Source: Candidatus Roseilinea sp. (GTDB lineage: Bacteria > Chloroflexota > Anaerolineae > J036 > Brachytrichaceae). Taken from it: a stretch of DNA of 64,000 nucleotides. Positions 16,596 through 24,192 of the stretch are shown here, piece after piece. The notes under the pieces are model-generated. The model saw only the letters and a program-made list of their open reading frames with translations, was not told the DNA's origin and searched no databases. The number at the start of each line of letters is the position of its first letter. The stretch's first letter is position 1. Position numbers and translations under genes: made by a program. Location: NCBI GenBank assembly GCA_025998955.1, contig AP024676.1, forward strand, positions 3,162,001 to 3,226,000, read 5' to 3'.

Positions 16596-17310
16596 CGGCG
16601 ATCTCCTCGGCGGGCATATCCGGCGGGAAGCACATCGTCCACAAGCCCTGAGGATTCAGATAGATGATGTAAGGCGTGAGCGGGATGAGCGCGCTGCCCT
16701 GCCGGCTCGGCGCTCGCAGCACGGTCACGCCGTGCTTGTGCGCGAATGGCACGGCCATCTGCGCGTCTGCCGTCAGCGCCATGAAGTCCGGATCGTATGA
16801 GCGCACCAGCCGCAGCAGCGAAGCCGGCCGGTCGCGCTCGGCATCCACGCCGATCATCACGAATCGCACGCGCGCTGCGTGCTCGCCCAGCGCAGCCTTC
16901 ACGCGCGTGAACTGTCTCAGCACATGAGGACACAGACCATCGCAGTCGCGCGTGCCGAAGAACAGCAGTACGCCGTAGCCGCGCAGTTCGTCCAGCGTGA
17001 ACGGATCCATGTGGCCGTTCACGAAGGTCACGCTAGGCGGGCGCGACGGCGCGTGGATATAAATCGCCCGCTGTAGCGGCGCGTCGGCATATTCCGGCGT
17101 GACCAGCGGCGCGACGGCACGCCAGGTTGCGCGTAGGTGCACACGCGCCCGCACGACGCTGAGGTGCGCCAGACGACCGGCGATTGGCAAGCCGACAACC
17201 ATGCCGGCGCACAGCAGCGTCGTGAAGAAGGCACAGGTAACGGGTCTGAATGACGCTATGCGACAAACTGAAGTCGGGTGAGCGGGCGCAGCAGTGCCGC
17301 GCCCGCTCAC
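16567..17310 (-). CDS. SCO1/SenC-like protein
   Basis: The ~230-247-residue protein has one N-terminal membrane segment (~residues 27-48) and a thioredoxin-like SCO domain (GVLLFFGTRDCDGLCPHVLRQF). The CxxxC copper/redox pair is present. The conserved His usually found as D-H-(S/T) before the Y-x-x-x-x-P-x-G strand is missing (reads LIPLTPYIIYLNPQG). It may therefore act as a thiol reductase or bind copper with other ligands. The only upstream start in frame is GTG 17310, which lies within a hairpin; an ATG near residue 37 is the alternative. It sits between the cytochrome c and MbnH-like genes. Confidence 0.75.
   Translation of the reverse strand: MSGRGTAAPAHPTSVCRIASFRPVTCAFFTTLLCAGMVVGLPIAGRLAHLSVVRARVHLRATWRAVAPLVTPEYADAPLQRAIYIHAPSRPPSVTFVNGHMDPFTLDELRGYGVLLFFGTRDCDGLCPHVLRQFTRVKAALGEHAARVRFVMIGVDAERDRPASLLRLVRSYDPDFMALTADAQMAVPFAHKHGVTVLRAPSRQGSALIPLTPYIIYLNPQGLWTMCFPPDMPAEEIADEIVYSLAF
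17278..17310 (-). terminator. Stem-loop between cytochrome c and SCO-like genes
   Basis: GTGAGCGGGCGC and GCGCCCGCTCAC pair perfectly over 12 bp with a 9-base loop. It lies 6 bp after the cytochrome stop and has no T-run, so it may stabilise the upstream mRNA or attenuate rather than fully terminate the operon. Confidence 0.55.
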
Positions 17311-17316
17311 GAGTGA

Positions 17317-17817
17317 TCAGCGCCCCAGCGTCATCAAGTAGCCGATCAGCGCTTCCAGCTCCGCGTCGCTGATCTGATCCTTGAAGTTCTGGATCATCAC
17401 GCCCTTCGGGCAGGGGCCGGTGGGACACTGGGCGACGACGAAGGCGTTCGGGTTGAGGATGGACTCACGGATGTATTCCTCCACCGTCGTTGCCTTGCCC
17501 TCGCTGCTCTTGTATTCCGCGCTGGCGATGGTCTTCTGGGCATTGGCATAGAGGTTGTCCAATGCCGGCCCGACCGCGCCGTTGGCGAAGCCCTGGATGG
17601 CGTGGCAAGCCTGGCAGCCGTATTGGTTGAAGGCCGTCTTGCCCTTCTCCACAATCTCTGCCGGCACTTTGGTTGGCTCGGCAGCGGGCGCAGCCGGCGG
17701 CGCTTTGGTCGGCTCGGGGGCCGATCCGCCGCCGCACGCCGTCAATGCCAGCGCAAGGCTCGCGGCAACAGCCAATAGGGTGTGTCGAATGCCTGTGTAG
17801 TGCTTTGTGTTGCTCAT
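17317..17817 (-). CDS. Cytochrome c lipoprotein
   Basis: The 166-residue precursor has a lipobox (LALALTACGGG, Cys ~28), an Ala/Pro/Thr-rich tether and one class I cytochrome c domain. The haem site is CQACH and the likely axial Met is in KGVMIQNF. It is expected to be a membrane-tethered electron carrier on the outside of the cell. Located between the CopC-MbnP fusion and the SCO-like/MbnH-like genes, it is a natural candidate to take or deliver electrons for the di-haem enzyme (inference). Confidence 0.88.
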   Translation of the reverse strand: MSNTKHYTGIRHTLLAVAASLALALTACGGGSAPEPTKAPPAAPAAEPTKVPAEIVEKGKTAFNQYGCQACHAIQGFANGAVGPALDNLYANAQKTIASAEYKSSEGKATTVEEYIRESILNPNAFVVAQCPTGPCPKGVMIQNFKDQISDAELEALIGYLMTLGR

Positions 17818-17889
17818 GTCGTTTCTTTGCTCCTTTGACTTCTTTTAACGACGGGACGGGATGCCCCGCCCCGTCATTGCGATAGCGGT

Positions 17890-19104
17890 TTATGACTTCG
17901 GCGCTGCCTCGACGCGGAAGAAGCGCTGGCCGCGACAGCCGTTCACGCACTGGCCGTTGACCAGCGAGAGACCGAAGTTCGGGATCAGCCGGCGGCAATC
18001 GGGGTCGTCCACGCCGGACATGCAGCCGGCCGGCTTAGGCGTGGATTGGGCGATGTTGACGTTGGTCAACAGGCCGGCCAGGTCGGCCACGATCTGATCC
18101 TTGCTTGGGTCGAAGCGGTTTAGCCGAACGGTGACCACGTTGGGGTTGTTGCACGGCTCTTCCGGCGGCTTATTGGCCATGCCGTGCAGGTCGCCCCCGT
18201 GGCCCGTCTCCATCTTGCCGCAGCCGGTGCTGCCCAGGTGGATGAACCACTTGTCGTTGGGCGGCGCGCTGTTGGTCGCCAGGTCAATGCGCACGAACTT
18301 GTAGCCCGTCTGCCAGTTCCACCACAACGCTTGAATGTTGAGTGGCGCGGCTTCGACGGCGACATCGGCATGGTTCAGCTCGAAGGGGATGCCCATGTCG
18401 AAGACGATGCCGGTGTATTTGCCGGCCGGCGCCTGGCCGACGATGACATCGCGCAGGTCGGCGTTGCCGGTGTCCTTGCACATGGCGCTGCCATCCTCGA
18501 AGTCGAGCAGTGCGATTCGGTCGGTCTGCCACTTGCCGTCGGGGATGAGCGCGAACGGCACTTCACCGCCGGGGCCGATCAGGCGGATGTTCGAGATATA
18601 CAGCCGGGCGTCCATGATCTGCGCCGTAGTGCGCCGCGCGCCCAGGTTCTTGATCTCCTTGCCGCAAGCGACCGGCTCTTTGCCCGCTTTGAAGGCGAAC
18701 TTCAACGTCATCTCGACCATCTCGGCCAAGGTGAATGTGAAGCTTCCCTTCTCGGCGTGGCCGTCGGTGGATAGGTTCTTCCATTCCACGGTGTAGCTGC
18801 CGACTGCGAGCTGCGCCGGCACGTCGGCAATCAGCGTCTTCTTAGACTTGTCTGCCGGGTCGAGCATGGGCTTGCCCAGCGCGATCTTGTTCTTCTTCTC
18901 GTCGAGCAACGTGATCGTGTGCCCGACGTCCTGGAGCGCTTCGCTGAACACCAGTTTGATCTGCTTGGGCGAAACGCCGATCGTCGAGTTGGGCGCCGGT
19001 TCGGCGCTGACGAGTACAGCATGTGCGGAGGTCATTCGATTCGTCGTCAGGATAAGCGATGCGGCGAGCGCAAAGGCTGCCGCCAGTTCAATTGAACCTT
19101 TCAT
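17890..19104 (-). CDS. CopC-MbnP fusion protein (copper-binding)
   Basis: This 404-residue exported protein starts at 19104 (MKGSIELAAAF), where the ATG overlaps the copD stop (ATGA). The signal peptide would be cut before H28, giving the N-terminal His typical of CopC. LVFSEAL and TDGHAEKG (D114, H116) complete the usual Cu(II) ligand set (residues 28-127). From ~131 the protein matches the MbnP family, formerly the 'metallo-mystery pair four-Cys motif' family: LKFAFKAGKEPVACG, LYISNIRLI, FDMGIPFELNHAD, ALWWNWQTGYKFVRID and multiple Cys. MbnP binds copper after its tryptophan is oxidised to kynurenine by MbnH. Fusion to CopC strongly suggests copper handling. Confidence 0.85.
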   Translation of the reverse strand: MKGSIELAAAFALAASLILTTNRMTSAHAVLVSAEPAPNSTIGVSPKQIKLVFSEALQDVGHTITLLDEKKNKIALGKPMLDPADKSKKTLIADVPAQLAVGSYTVEWKNLSTDGHAEKGSFTFTLAEMVEMTLKFAFKAGKEPVACGKEIKNLGARRTTAQIMDARLYISNIRLIGPGGEVPFALIPDGKWQTDRIALLDFEDGSAMCKDTGNADLRDVIVGQAPAGKYTGIVFDMGIPFELNHADVAVEAAPLNIQALWWNWQTGYKFVRIDLATNSAPPNDKWFIHLGSTGCGKMETGHGGDLHGMANKPPEEPCNNPNVVTVRLNRFDPSKDQIVADLAGLLTNVNIAQSTPKPAGCMSGVDDPDCRRLIPNFGLSLVNGQCVNGCRGQRFFRVEAAPKS

Positions 19105-20243
19105 CTTGCTCGAGACTCGAGGCGCCCGCGCCATTCCAGCGCGAACGCAACGGCGCCCGCTGCGAGGACCGCCAGGGCAGCGATCTGCAGCGCGCGCTGA
19201 AACTCGGGGTCCGTCATCAACATCATGTGCGTCGAGCCATCGGGCATCTGATGGGTCACCATGTGGTGCGGCGGTGACGTGGAGGCCAGCCAAGCCGCGC
19301 CGGCAAAGACGCCGACTACGAGGAGCACCTCGGCCAGCAGCGTGCGGCTGAAACGCCGCACGTCGGCCTGCGTCTTCATGCGTCGTCGGGTCACGAATTT
19401 GTGCAGCGCGGCCAGGGCGACCGCTCCGGCAGCCAGCGCAGTCTTGATCAAGATCAGCCGGCCGTAGTCGGAGGTCCGCAAGGCGTCGGCATCGGCGACG
19501 TGCACCGATGAGAGCGCGATGCCTGTGCCGGCGGCGAGCGCAACGCCGGCGATGCCGAACGGCGAGAAGCGCCAGATCAGATCGCGCGTCAGCTCGATGC
19601 GCCCGTATGCGTCATCGCGTAGCACGCAGCGCACGGCGACGAGCAAGGCGACCAGGCCGCCGCCCCACAGCGCGCCGGCGAAGAGGTGTGCGAAGTCTGC
19701 AGCGACCGGCAGCCACCCCTCACCCATCGCAGCGCTATGGCTGGTGCGGGTGATGGTCGCCTGCGCGGCCAGGCCGACCAGCGCACAGGTGGACAGCCAA
19801 GCAGCGGGCCTCGCTGCCCAGCGCAGCACCACTAGCGCAGTCAGCCCCAGCGCTAACCGGACGATCCACATTTGTCCCAGCAACGACAGCCGCACGAGCT
19901 CGATCCAAGCCTCGGCGCTGCCGAGTTCCAGCTCGAGCGGTATGACCTGCGCGACGAAGAACGCAGTTGCGCCGGCCAGCAGCACCAGCGAAGCGATGGC
20001 CAGCCCGCGCCGGACGAATGTCAGGGTTGGTTGCACGTCGGCACCATGTCGGCGGAAGGCCGGCAACACGACGCCTATCAGGCCGATCGGCAGGCCGACC
20101 ATGAGCATCAGCGCGATGTAAAGCGCCGCTCGCGCCAACGGTTCGAATACGTTAATAGCGCCTCCGGCTAGAGACTCAGATGCGATGACGGTCAGCGCGT
20201 GTGTGCGAAGACGATGACGTGATGCATGTCGAGTGCGCCGCAC
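19101..20243 (-). CDS. copD: CopD-family copper-resistance membrane protein
   Basis: The ~380-residue protein has about eight to nine hydrophobic segments and the CopD signature (SLLGQMWIVRLALG; FAHLFAGALWGGGLVAL; FSPFGIAGVALAAGTG; GRLILIKTALAAGAVALAALHKF). CopD proteins act with CopC in copper uptake or handling across the membrane. The last 3 bases overlap the start of the CopC-MbnP gene, indicating translational coupling. A terminal loop is rich in His and Met (SPPHHMVTHQMPDGSTHMMLM) and may bind copper. GTG at 20243 is used as start, but the first ~30 residues look unlike the family and a later start is possible. Confidence 0.85.
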   Translation of the reverse strand: MRRTRHASRHRLRTHALTVIASESLAGGAINVFEPLARAALYIALMLMVGLPIGLIGVVLPAFRRHGADVQPTLTFVRRGLAIASLVLLAGATAFFVAQVIPLELELGSAEAWIELVRLSLLGQMWIVRLALGLTALVVLRWAARPAAWLSTCALVGLAAQATITRTSHSAAMGEGWLPVAADFAHLFAGALWGGGLVALLVAVRCVLRDDAYGRIELTRDLIWRFSPFGIAGVALAAGTGIALSSVHVADADALRTSDYGRLILIKTALAAGAVALAALHKFVTRRRMKTQADVRRFSRTLLAEVLLVVGVFAGAAWLASTSPPHHMVTHQMPDGSTHMMLMTDPEFQRALQIAALAVLAAGAVAFALEWRGRLESRAR

Positions 20244-20265
20244 GCGCTCGGCGCGCCGGCAGGCA

Positions 20266-20655
20266 TCACGATGTGAAGGCAGGGCGGATCGGGTGACGGC
20301 GCGGCGGGGGCGTGGGCACGGCCAGGAGCGGCTGGCCGAGATGCAGGAGAGGGAGAATGCGTCGGAGCACGGCGACCGACGCGCCGATGGCGACCCCCAG
20401 CGACAGGAGAAACTCCGTGACGCTGTTCACCATTTGCTTCAGGCGCGTCAGGGGCGCGCGGTCGTCGCTGTGGTGATGGGGGTGCTGCGACTTGCGTTCG
20501 GACAGGCTTAGCGCGTGCAGGCGGGCCATCTCGGCGAGCGAGGTCTGCGGCCGGGCAACGTAGCGCTGCAGTTCGCAGAACTGGAGACACAACATCGGCG
20601 CGGCGAGGACGAGTCCCGCGATGAACAGCAAGGTCGCTTGCCGCAACACGCGCAT
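20266..20655 (-). CDS. Hypothetical membrane protein, His-rich loop
   Basis: A ~129-residue protein starting MRVLRQATLLFIAGLVL, with one hydrophobic segment at the N-terminus and a second at ~80-100 (FLLSLGVAIGASVAVL). The loop between them contains HPHHHSDD, a plausible metal-binding stretch. It is not a family I recognise. It ends 22 bp before copD and is probably the second gene of the copper operon. The start at 20655 is chosen because it opens the membrane segment; a start at 20700 is possible. Confidence 0.6.
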   Translation of the reverse strand: MRVLRQATLLFIAGLVLAAPMLCLQFCELQRYVARPQTSLAEMARLHALSLSERKSQHPHHHSDDRAPLTRLKQMVNSVTEFLLSLGVAIGASVAVLRRILPLLHLGQPLLAVPTPPPRRHPIRPAFTS

Positions 20656-20705
20656 ACGGCCGGAAATATAACTCAAGCAACGGCGCCGGGTAGTGCGCAC
20701 TCGCG

Positions 20706-20912
20706 CTAGCTTGGCGTGATGGAAGTCACGCCGCGGTCGGCTGCTGGCTGCGATTCGGCCTCATCTGGTGGGGGGCAATGCAGGGCGGCGCCGGCGCAGC
20801 ACGGCTCGATATTCACGCCACAGGCGCTACATTGTACGTGGCCATGCACCTCGATCGGGTGATACGGCCGGCCGCACATTGGGCAGATCCGTTGTGAGAT
20901 TAGGTCGTCCAC
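20706..20912 (-). CDS. Small zinc-ribbon protein
   Basis: A 68-residue protein with two CxxC pairs (CPMCGRPYHP and CSACG) and a further CC, the pattern of a rubredoxin-like or zinc-ribbon fold, with additional Cys/His. It is likely the first gene of the copper/MbnP operon. GTG 20912 is preferred as start because GAGGAG lies 7 bp upstream; an in-frame TTG at 20918 overlaps that spacing. Function unknown; small metal-binding proteins of this kind often act as chaperones or sensors (inference). Confidence 0.6.
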   Translation of the reverse strand: MDDLISQRICPMCGRPYHPIEVHGHVQCSACGVNIEPCCAGAALHCPPPDEAESQPAADRGVTSITPS

Positions 20913-20970
20913 ACGCAAGCTCCTCGAGTCTAACAGGCGTGAGGTAACATCGTTTCACCGAGGTGATGCG

Positions 20971-21414
20971 ATGGAGACATTAGATGCATCGGTTGTCTGG
21001 CAGCGAGGTTTGGCGTTCATCGGCAGCGCCGATAGCGGCTTCACGCTGAAGCTGGATGCCGATTCGACGGTCGGCGGCGACAACGATGGCTTTCGGCCGA
21101 TCGAGTTGATTGCGCTGGGATTGGCCGGCTGCACGGCGATGGACGTGCTCTCGATCCTGAAGAAGAAGCGACAAGACGTGACCGGCTTCGAGGTCAAAGT
21201 GCGCGCCGAGCGCGCTGCAGATCACCCCAAAGTGTTCACTCGGATCACGGTCAAGTACTTGGTACGCGGGCGACGGATTGCCACTGAGGCATTGGAGCGC
21301 GCGATCGAGCTGTCCGAGACGAAGTACTGTCCGGTGCAGGCTATGCTGGGCAAGGTCGTTCCGATTCAGCACACTTATCAGATCGTCGAGGAAGCGTCTG
21401 CGCTCGCAGCGTGA
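20971..21414 (+). CDS. OsmC/Ohr-family protein
   Basis: The 147-residue protein has the OsmC fold markers: the first redox Cys in LGLAGCTAMDVLSIL and the second in SETKYCPVQAML. The N-terminal strands carry the FRPIELI loop. OsmC/Ohr proteins are cytosolic thiol peroxidases that reduce organic hydroperoxides. A ribosome site (GAGGTGATG) precedes ATG 20971. The gene is divergent from the copper operon and followed by a 480-bp gap of remnants. Confidence 0.88.
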   Translation: METLDASVVWQRGLAFIGSADSGFTLKLDADSTVGGDNDGFRPIELIALGLAGCTAMDVLSILKKKRQDVTGFEVKVRAERAADHPKVFTRITVKYLVRGRRIATEALERAIELSETKYCPVQAMLGKVVPIQHTYQIVEEASALAA

Positions 21415-21520
21415 GCCTCATCCCCGGCAGACGTCGCGCACGACGCGGCGGCGCAACGGTCGGATTACGCCTGGCGTCGCATGCCGTCGAGCAGCAGCGC
21501 TGCGCCGGAATATCCCTGGG

Positions 21521-21637
21521 CAACTGGTCGTCGAGCATCAGCGTCGCCAATCCGTGAGCGAGCGACCAGGCTGCCAGCGTCATCACGCGCGCGTCGCCGG
21601 GTTTGAACGCGCCTGCCCGTTGTGCCGATGTGAGGTG
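21521..21637 (-). pseudogene. TetR-family regulator remnant (C-terminal fragment)
   Basis: About 39 codons encode TSAQRAGAFKPGDARVMTL followed by AAWSLAHGLATLMLDDQL. This is the C-terminal ligand-domain motif of TetR-family repressors (GxFRxGDP...W-A-x-x-H-G-L-A-x-L). No helix-turn-helix domain is present upstream. Immediately 5' of the fragment is the 74-bp palindromic element, so the N-terminal part was lost or replaced. Confidence 0.55.
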
Positions 21638-21669
21638 CATTCGCCAACGGAGGCAAACGTAGCAAACCC

Positions 21670-21743
21670 GCTTGACCGTATGCTCAGCGCTGGGATTTAT
21701 CCCAGCGCGACTGAAACGAATATCGCGGCGAACCGGTCCGCGC
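21670..21743 (-). repeat. 74-bp palindromic dispersed element, copy 2
   Basis: Reverse-complement copy of 14832-14905 with 64 of 74 positions identical. The core 21677-21726 contains the dyad CGCTGGGAT-TT-ATCCCAGCG. It abuts a TetR gene remnant. Confidence 0.75.
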
Positions 21744-21897
21744 GCCCCCATTTTGAAATGCACCCGTTGATGCGGTCCGAAAGCGATACAATGCACTCGG
21801 TGAAGTGGTCTATGGCGACGGAGGCTGTTGATCGCGCCGAAATCCGGTTATCGCTCCTGCAAGTGGTGGTCACTGTCGCTGAGTTTCTAACGCGGGC

Positions 21898-23514
21898 ATG
21901 AACCTCCTCCTCACCAACGCCCGCGTTTATACGGTCAACCCGCGCCAGCCGCGCGCCTCGGCCATCGCCATCGCCGGCAACCGCATCCTCGCCGTCGGCA
22001 GCGATGAAGACATCGAGGCCATCCGGCTACCGGATATGCAGCGGCTGAACATGCACGGCGCGTTCGTGCTGCCCGGGCTGATTGACGCGCACTTGCACCT
22101 GGAACACACCGGCTTCGCTATGCAGCGCGTGAATGTGGACGAGGTGCCGAGTGTTGAGGAGGCCGTGCGCCGCGTGCGCGACCGCGCAGCACGGACACCC
22201 CCCGGCGAGTGGATCGAGGGCTGGGGCTGGCAGCAGGCCATCTGGGGCGGCCGGTTCCCGACATCGGCACAGCTCGACGCGGCGACGCAAGCGCACCCGG
22301 TCGCGTTGCGCGCCAAGAGCGGGCACGCGTTGTGGGCCAACTCGCTGGCGCTGCGCATCGCCGGCGTCACGCGCGAGACGCCCGATCCGGCCGGCGGTGA
22401 GATCGTGCGTGATGCACAAGGTGAACCGACCGGCGTGCTGCTCGAAAGCGCGATGGCGTTGGTTGCGCGAGTGATCCCCCCGCCCACGCCCCAGCAGGAG
22501 GAAGAAGCAACACTGTTGGCCATGCGCGCCATGAACGCGGCTGGCCTGACGGGCGTGCACTGCATGGATGGTGCGGGCGGCATCGGCACGTTCAACACCT
22601 ACCAGCGCCTGCGCGAACAGGGGCGCAGCACGCTACGCATCTGCAAGCAGTTGCCGGTCGAGGACCTAGACGCGATCATCGGCGCCGGCCTGCGCAGCGG
22701 CTTCGGCGACGCCTGGCTGCGCATCGGTGGGATCAAAATCTTCGCTGATGGCGCGCTCGGCCCGCGAACCGCTTGGATGATCGCGCCTTATGAGGGCGAG
22801 CCGGGCAACTACGGGATTGCTTTGTATGACTCGGAGCAGCTCGTCGAGTTGGTAACGAAAGCACATGCGCACGGCTTGTCGGCCACCACGCACGCCATCG
22901 GCGACCGCGCCAATCGCGCCGTCCTGGATGCCTATGCGCGGGTGACGCAGGATGATCGTCCTCCGTCCCCCATCCGCCGTCCGTTGCGCGACCGCATCGA
23001 ACACGCCCAGGTGCTCCACCCCGACGACGTCGCGCGCTTCGGCCGGCTCGGCGTGATCGCCTCGGTGCAGCCGATTCACGCCACGCAGGACATGTTCATG
23101 GTGGATCGCTACTGGGGACGGCGCGGGCGCTATGCCTACGCCTTCCGCGACTTGCTGAACGGCGGCGCACGGCTGGCGCTGGGCAGCGATTCGCCGGTGG
23201 AGACGTTCGATCCGCTGGTCGGCATCCACGCCGCTGTGACGCGTCGGCGCCGTGACGGCACGCCCGAAGGCGGCTGGTATCCCGATCAGCGTCTGACGAT
23301 CGAAGAGGCGATCTACGGCTATACGATGGGCGCGGCCTACGCCGGCTATAGTGAGCACGAGCTTGGCTCGATCGAGCCGGGCAAGCTGGCCGATTTGACC
23401 GTGTTGTCGCATGACCTGACGGCCATCCCACCAGAAGACATCCTCAATGTCAAGGTCGAGCGCGTGATGGTGGATGGCAAATTCAGAATCGGAATCGAGG
23501 GTCAAGAAAAGTGA
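21898..23514 (+). CDS. YtcJ-like amidohydrolase (Amidohydro_3 family)
   Basis: The 538-residue cytosolic metal-dependent hydrolase has the N-terminal composite beta-sandwich (NARVYTVNP), the metal motif LPGLIDAHLHLEH and the YtcJ signature GWGWQQAIWGG. GGIKIFADGALGPRT, THAIGDRANRAVLDAY and RIEHAQVL follow, then the final SDSPVETFDPL Asp region. Length matches the family (~530-560). Substrates of YtcJ-like enzymes are mostly unknown; N-substituted amides and formamides are known for relatives. It stands alone on the plus strand. Confidence 0.9.
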   Translation: MNLLLTNARVYTVNPRQPRASAIAIAGNRILAVGSDEDIEAIRLPDMQRLNMHGAFVLPGLIDAHLHLEHTGFAMQRVNVDEVPSVEEAVRRVRDRAARTPPGEWIEGWGWQQAIWGGRFPTSAQLDAATQAHPVALRAKSGHALWANSLALRIAGVTRETPDPAGGEIVRDAQGEPTGVLLESAMALVARVIPPPTPQQEEEATLLAMRAMNAAGLTGVHCMDGAGGIGTFNTYQRLREQGRSTLRICKQLPVEDLDAIIGAGLRSGFGDAWLRIGGIKIFADGALGPRTAWMIAPYEGEPGNYGIALYDSEQLVELVTKAHAHGLSATTHAIGDRANRAVLDAYARVTQDDRPPSPIRRPLRDRIEHAQVLHPDDVARFGRLGVIASVQPIHATQDMFMVDRYWGRRGRYAYAFRDLLNGGARLALGSDSPVETFDPLVGIHAAVTRRRRDGTPEGGWYPDQRLTIEEAIYGYTMGAAYAGYSEHELGSIEPGKLADLTVLSHDLTAIPPEDILNVKVERVMVDGKFRIGIEGQEK

Positions 23515-23532
23515 GTATGAAGTAGGAAGCGC

Positions 23533-23883
23533 TCACAGTATTGCGCTGATTAGATGAAACCGTCTGTATGGCGAATTGCATAAGCCGAGACCCGCACAAC
23601 CGAAAAACAGACCGGCCGCAGCGCTGGCAGGTGCGACGAGCATCAGAACAAACACAAAGACCCAACCGCCGCTGGCTTCCACGGGCCGCGCCATGGGCAG
23701 GCGAAACAATGAGGCGTAGATGAGGGCGCTCACCGATAGCAGCAGGGGCGCCATTCCTGCAATCCGAGCCACCATGGCGTGAGAGTCGCTTGTTGTGGTG
23801 CTCAACTGCCAGAGGGTGATGATAGATGAGACAATCAGCGCAACAGCAGCGGCTACGAAGACGATGGCAATCATCGCCAGCAT
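23533..23883 (-). CDS. Hypothetical membrane protein
   Basis: About 116 residues beginning MLAMIAIVFVAAAVALIVSS, with three to four hydrophobic segments (~4-24, ~43-62, ~75-92) and no recognised family. The start at 23883 opens the first membrane segment and has GGAG a few bases upstream. In the same frame upstream lies a response-regulator fragment, so the extended frame to 23961 is chimeric rather than genuine. Confidence 0.5.
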   Translation of the reverse strand: MLAMIAIVFVAAAVALIVSSIITLWQLSTTTSDSHAMVARIAGMAPLLLSVSALIYASLFRLPMARPVEASGGWVFVFVLMLVAPASAAAGLFFGCAGLGLCNSPYRRFHLISAIL

Positions 23884-23899
23884 GGCTCCGGCAACGTGT

Positions 23900-24047
23900 G
23901 ATGTGTCGTCGCAGCGGAGACAATAACCGAGCACGCCGGCTTTCAATACCCTCTGCCCCACAACTTCGATGTTGTGTGGCTGCTCAGCGTCGCTCGCAAC
24001 CCCTCAAGGATCACCGGTTCATCGTCGAATAACACAACCTTAATCAT
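23900..24047 (-). pseudogene. Response-regulator receiver remnant with internal deletion
   Basis: A strong ribosome site (AGGAGGTG) precedes ATG 24047. The frame MIKVVLFDDEPVILEGLRAT then runs into a stop at 23943-23945. A different frame of the overlapping DNA reads IEVVGQ followed at once by RVLKAGVLGYCLR, the receiver's beginning and end. The ~50 codons between, including the phosphoacceptor Asp region, are missing. This is a decayed response regulator, not a functional small gene. Confidence 0.6.
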
Positions 24048-24192
24048 TTCCACCTCCTACCGCATGCGAGGTCGGCGTGATGCGGTGCGACACCTCGCCA
24101 CCAACATCGTACAGACCACAGTAGGCAACTGCCACGATTCGCAACCGACTATTGGCTAACGCCCTGCCCGACTTTGTGGTTAAACTGCCCAC

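Larger units (their letters stand above)
21415..21897. other. 483-bp gap with gene remnant and palindromic repeat
   Basis: No intact gene is seen. The gap contains a decayed TetR C-terminal fragment (21521-21637, minus strand) and copy 2 of the 74-bp palindromic element (21670-21743). Nothing recognisable lies in 21750-21897, which leads into the amidohydrolase gene. Confidence 0.6.

Noticed and set aside
20192-20680. Alternative minus-strand frame over the His-rich membrane gene
   Set aside because: The product is Arg/Pro/Ala-rich without membrane segments. The overlapping frame has proper hydrophobic helices and good spacing to copD.
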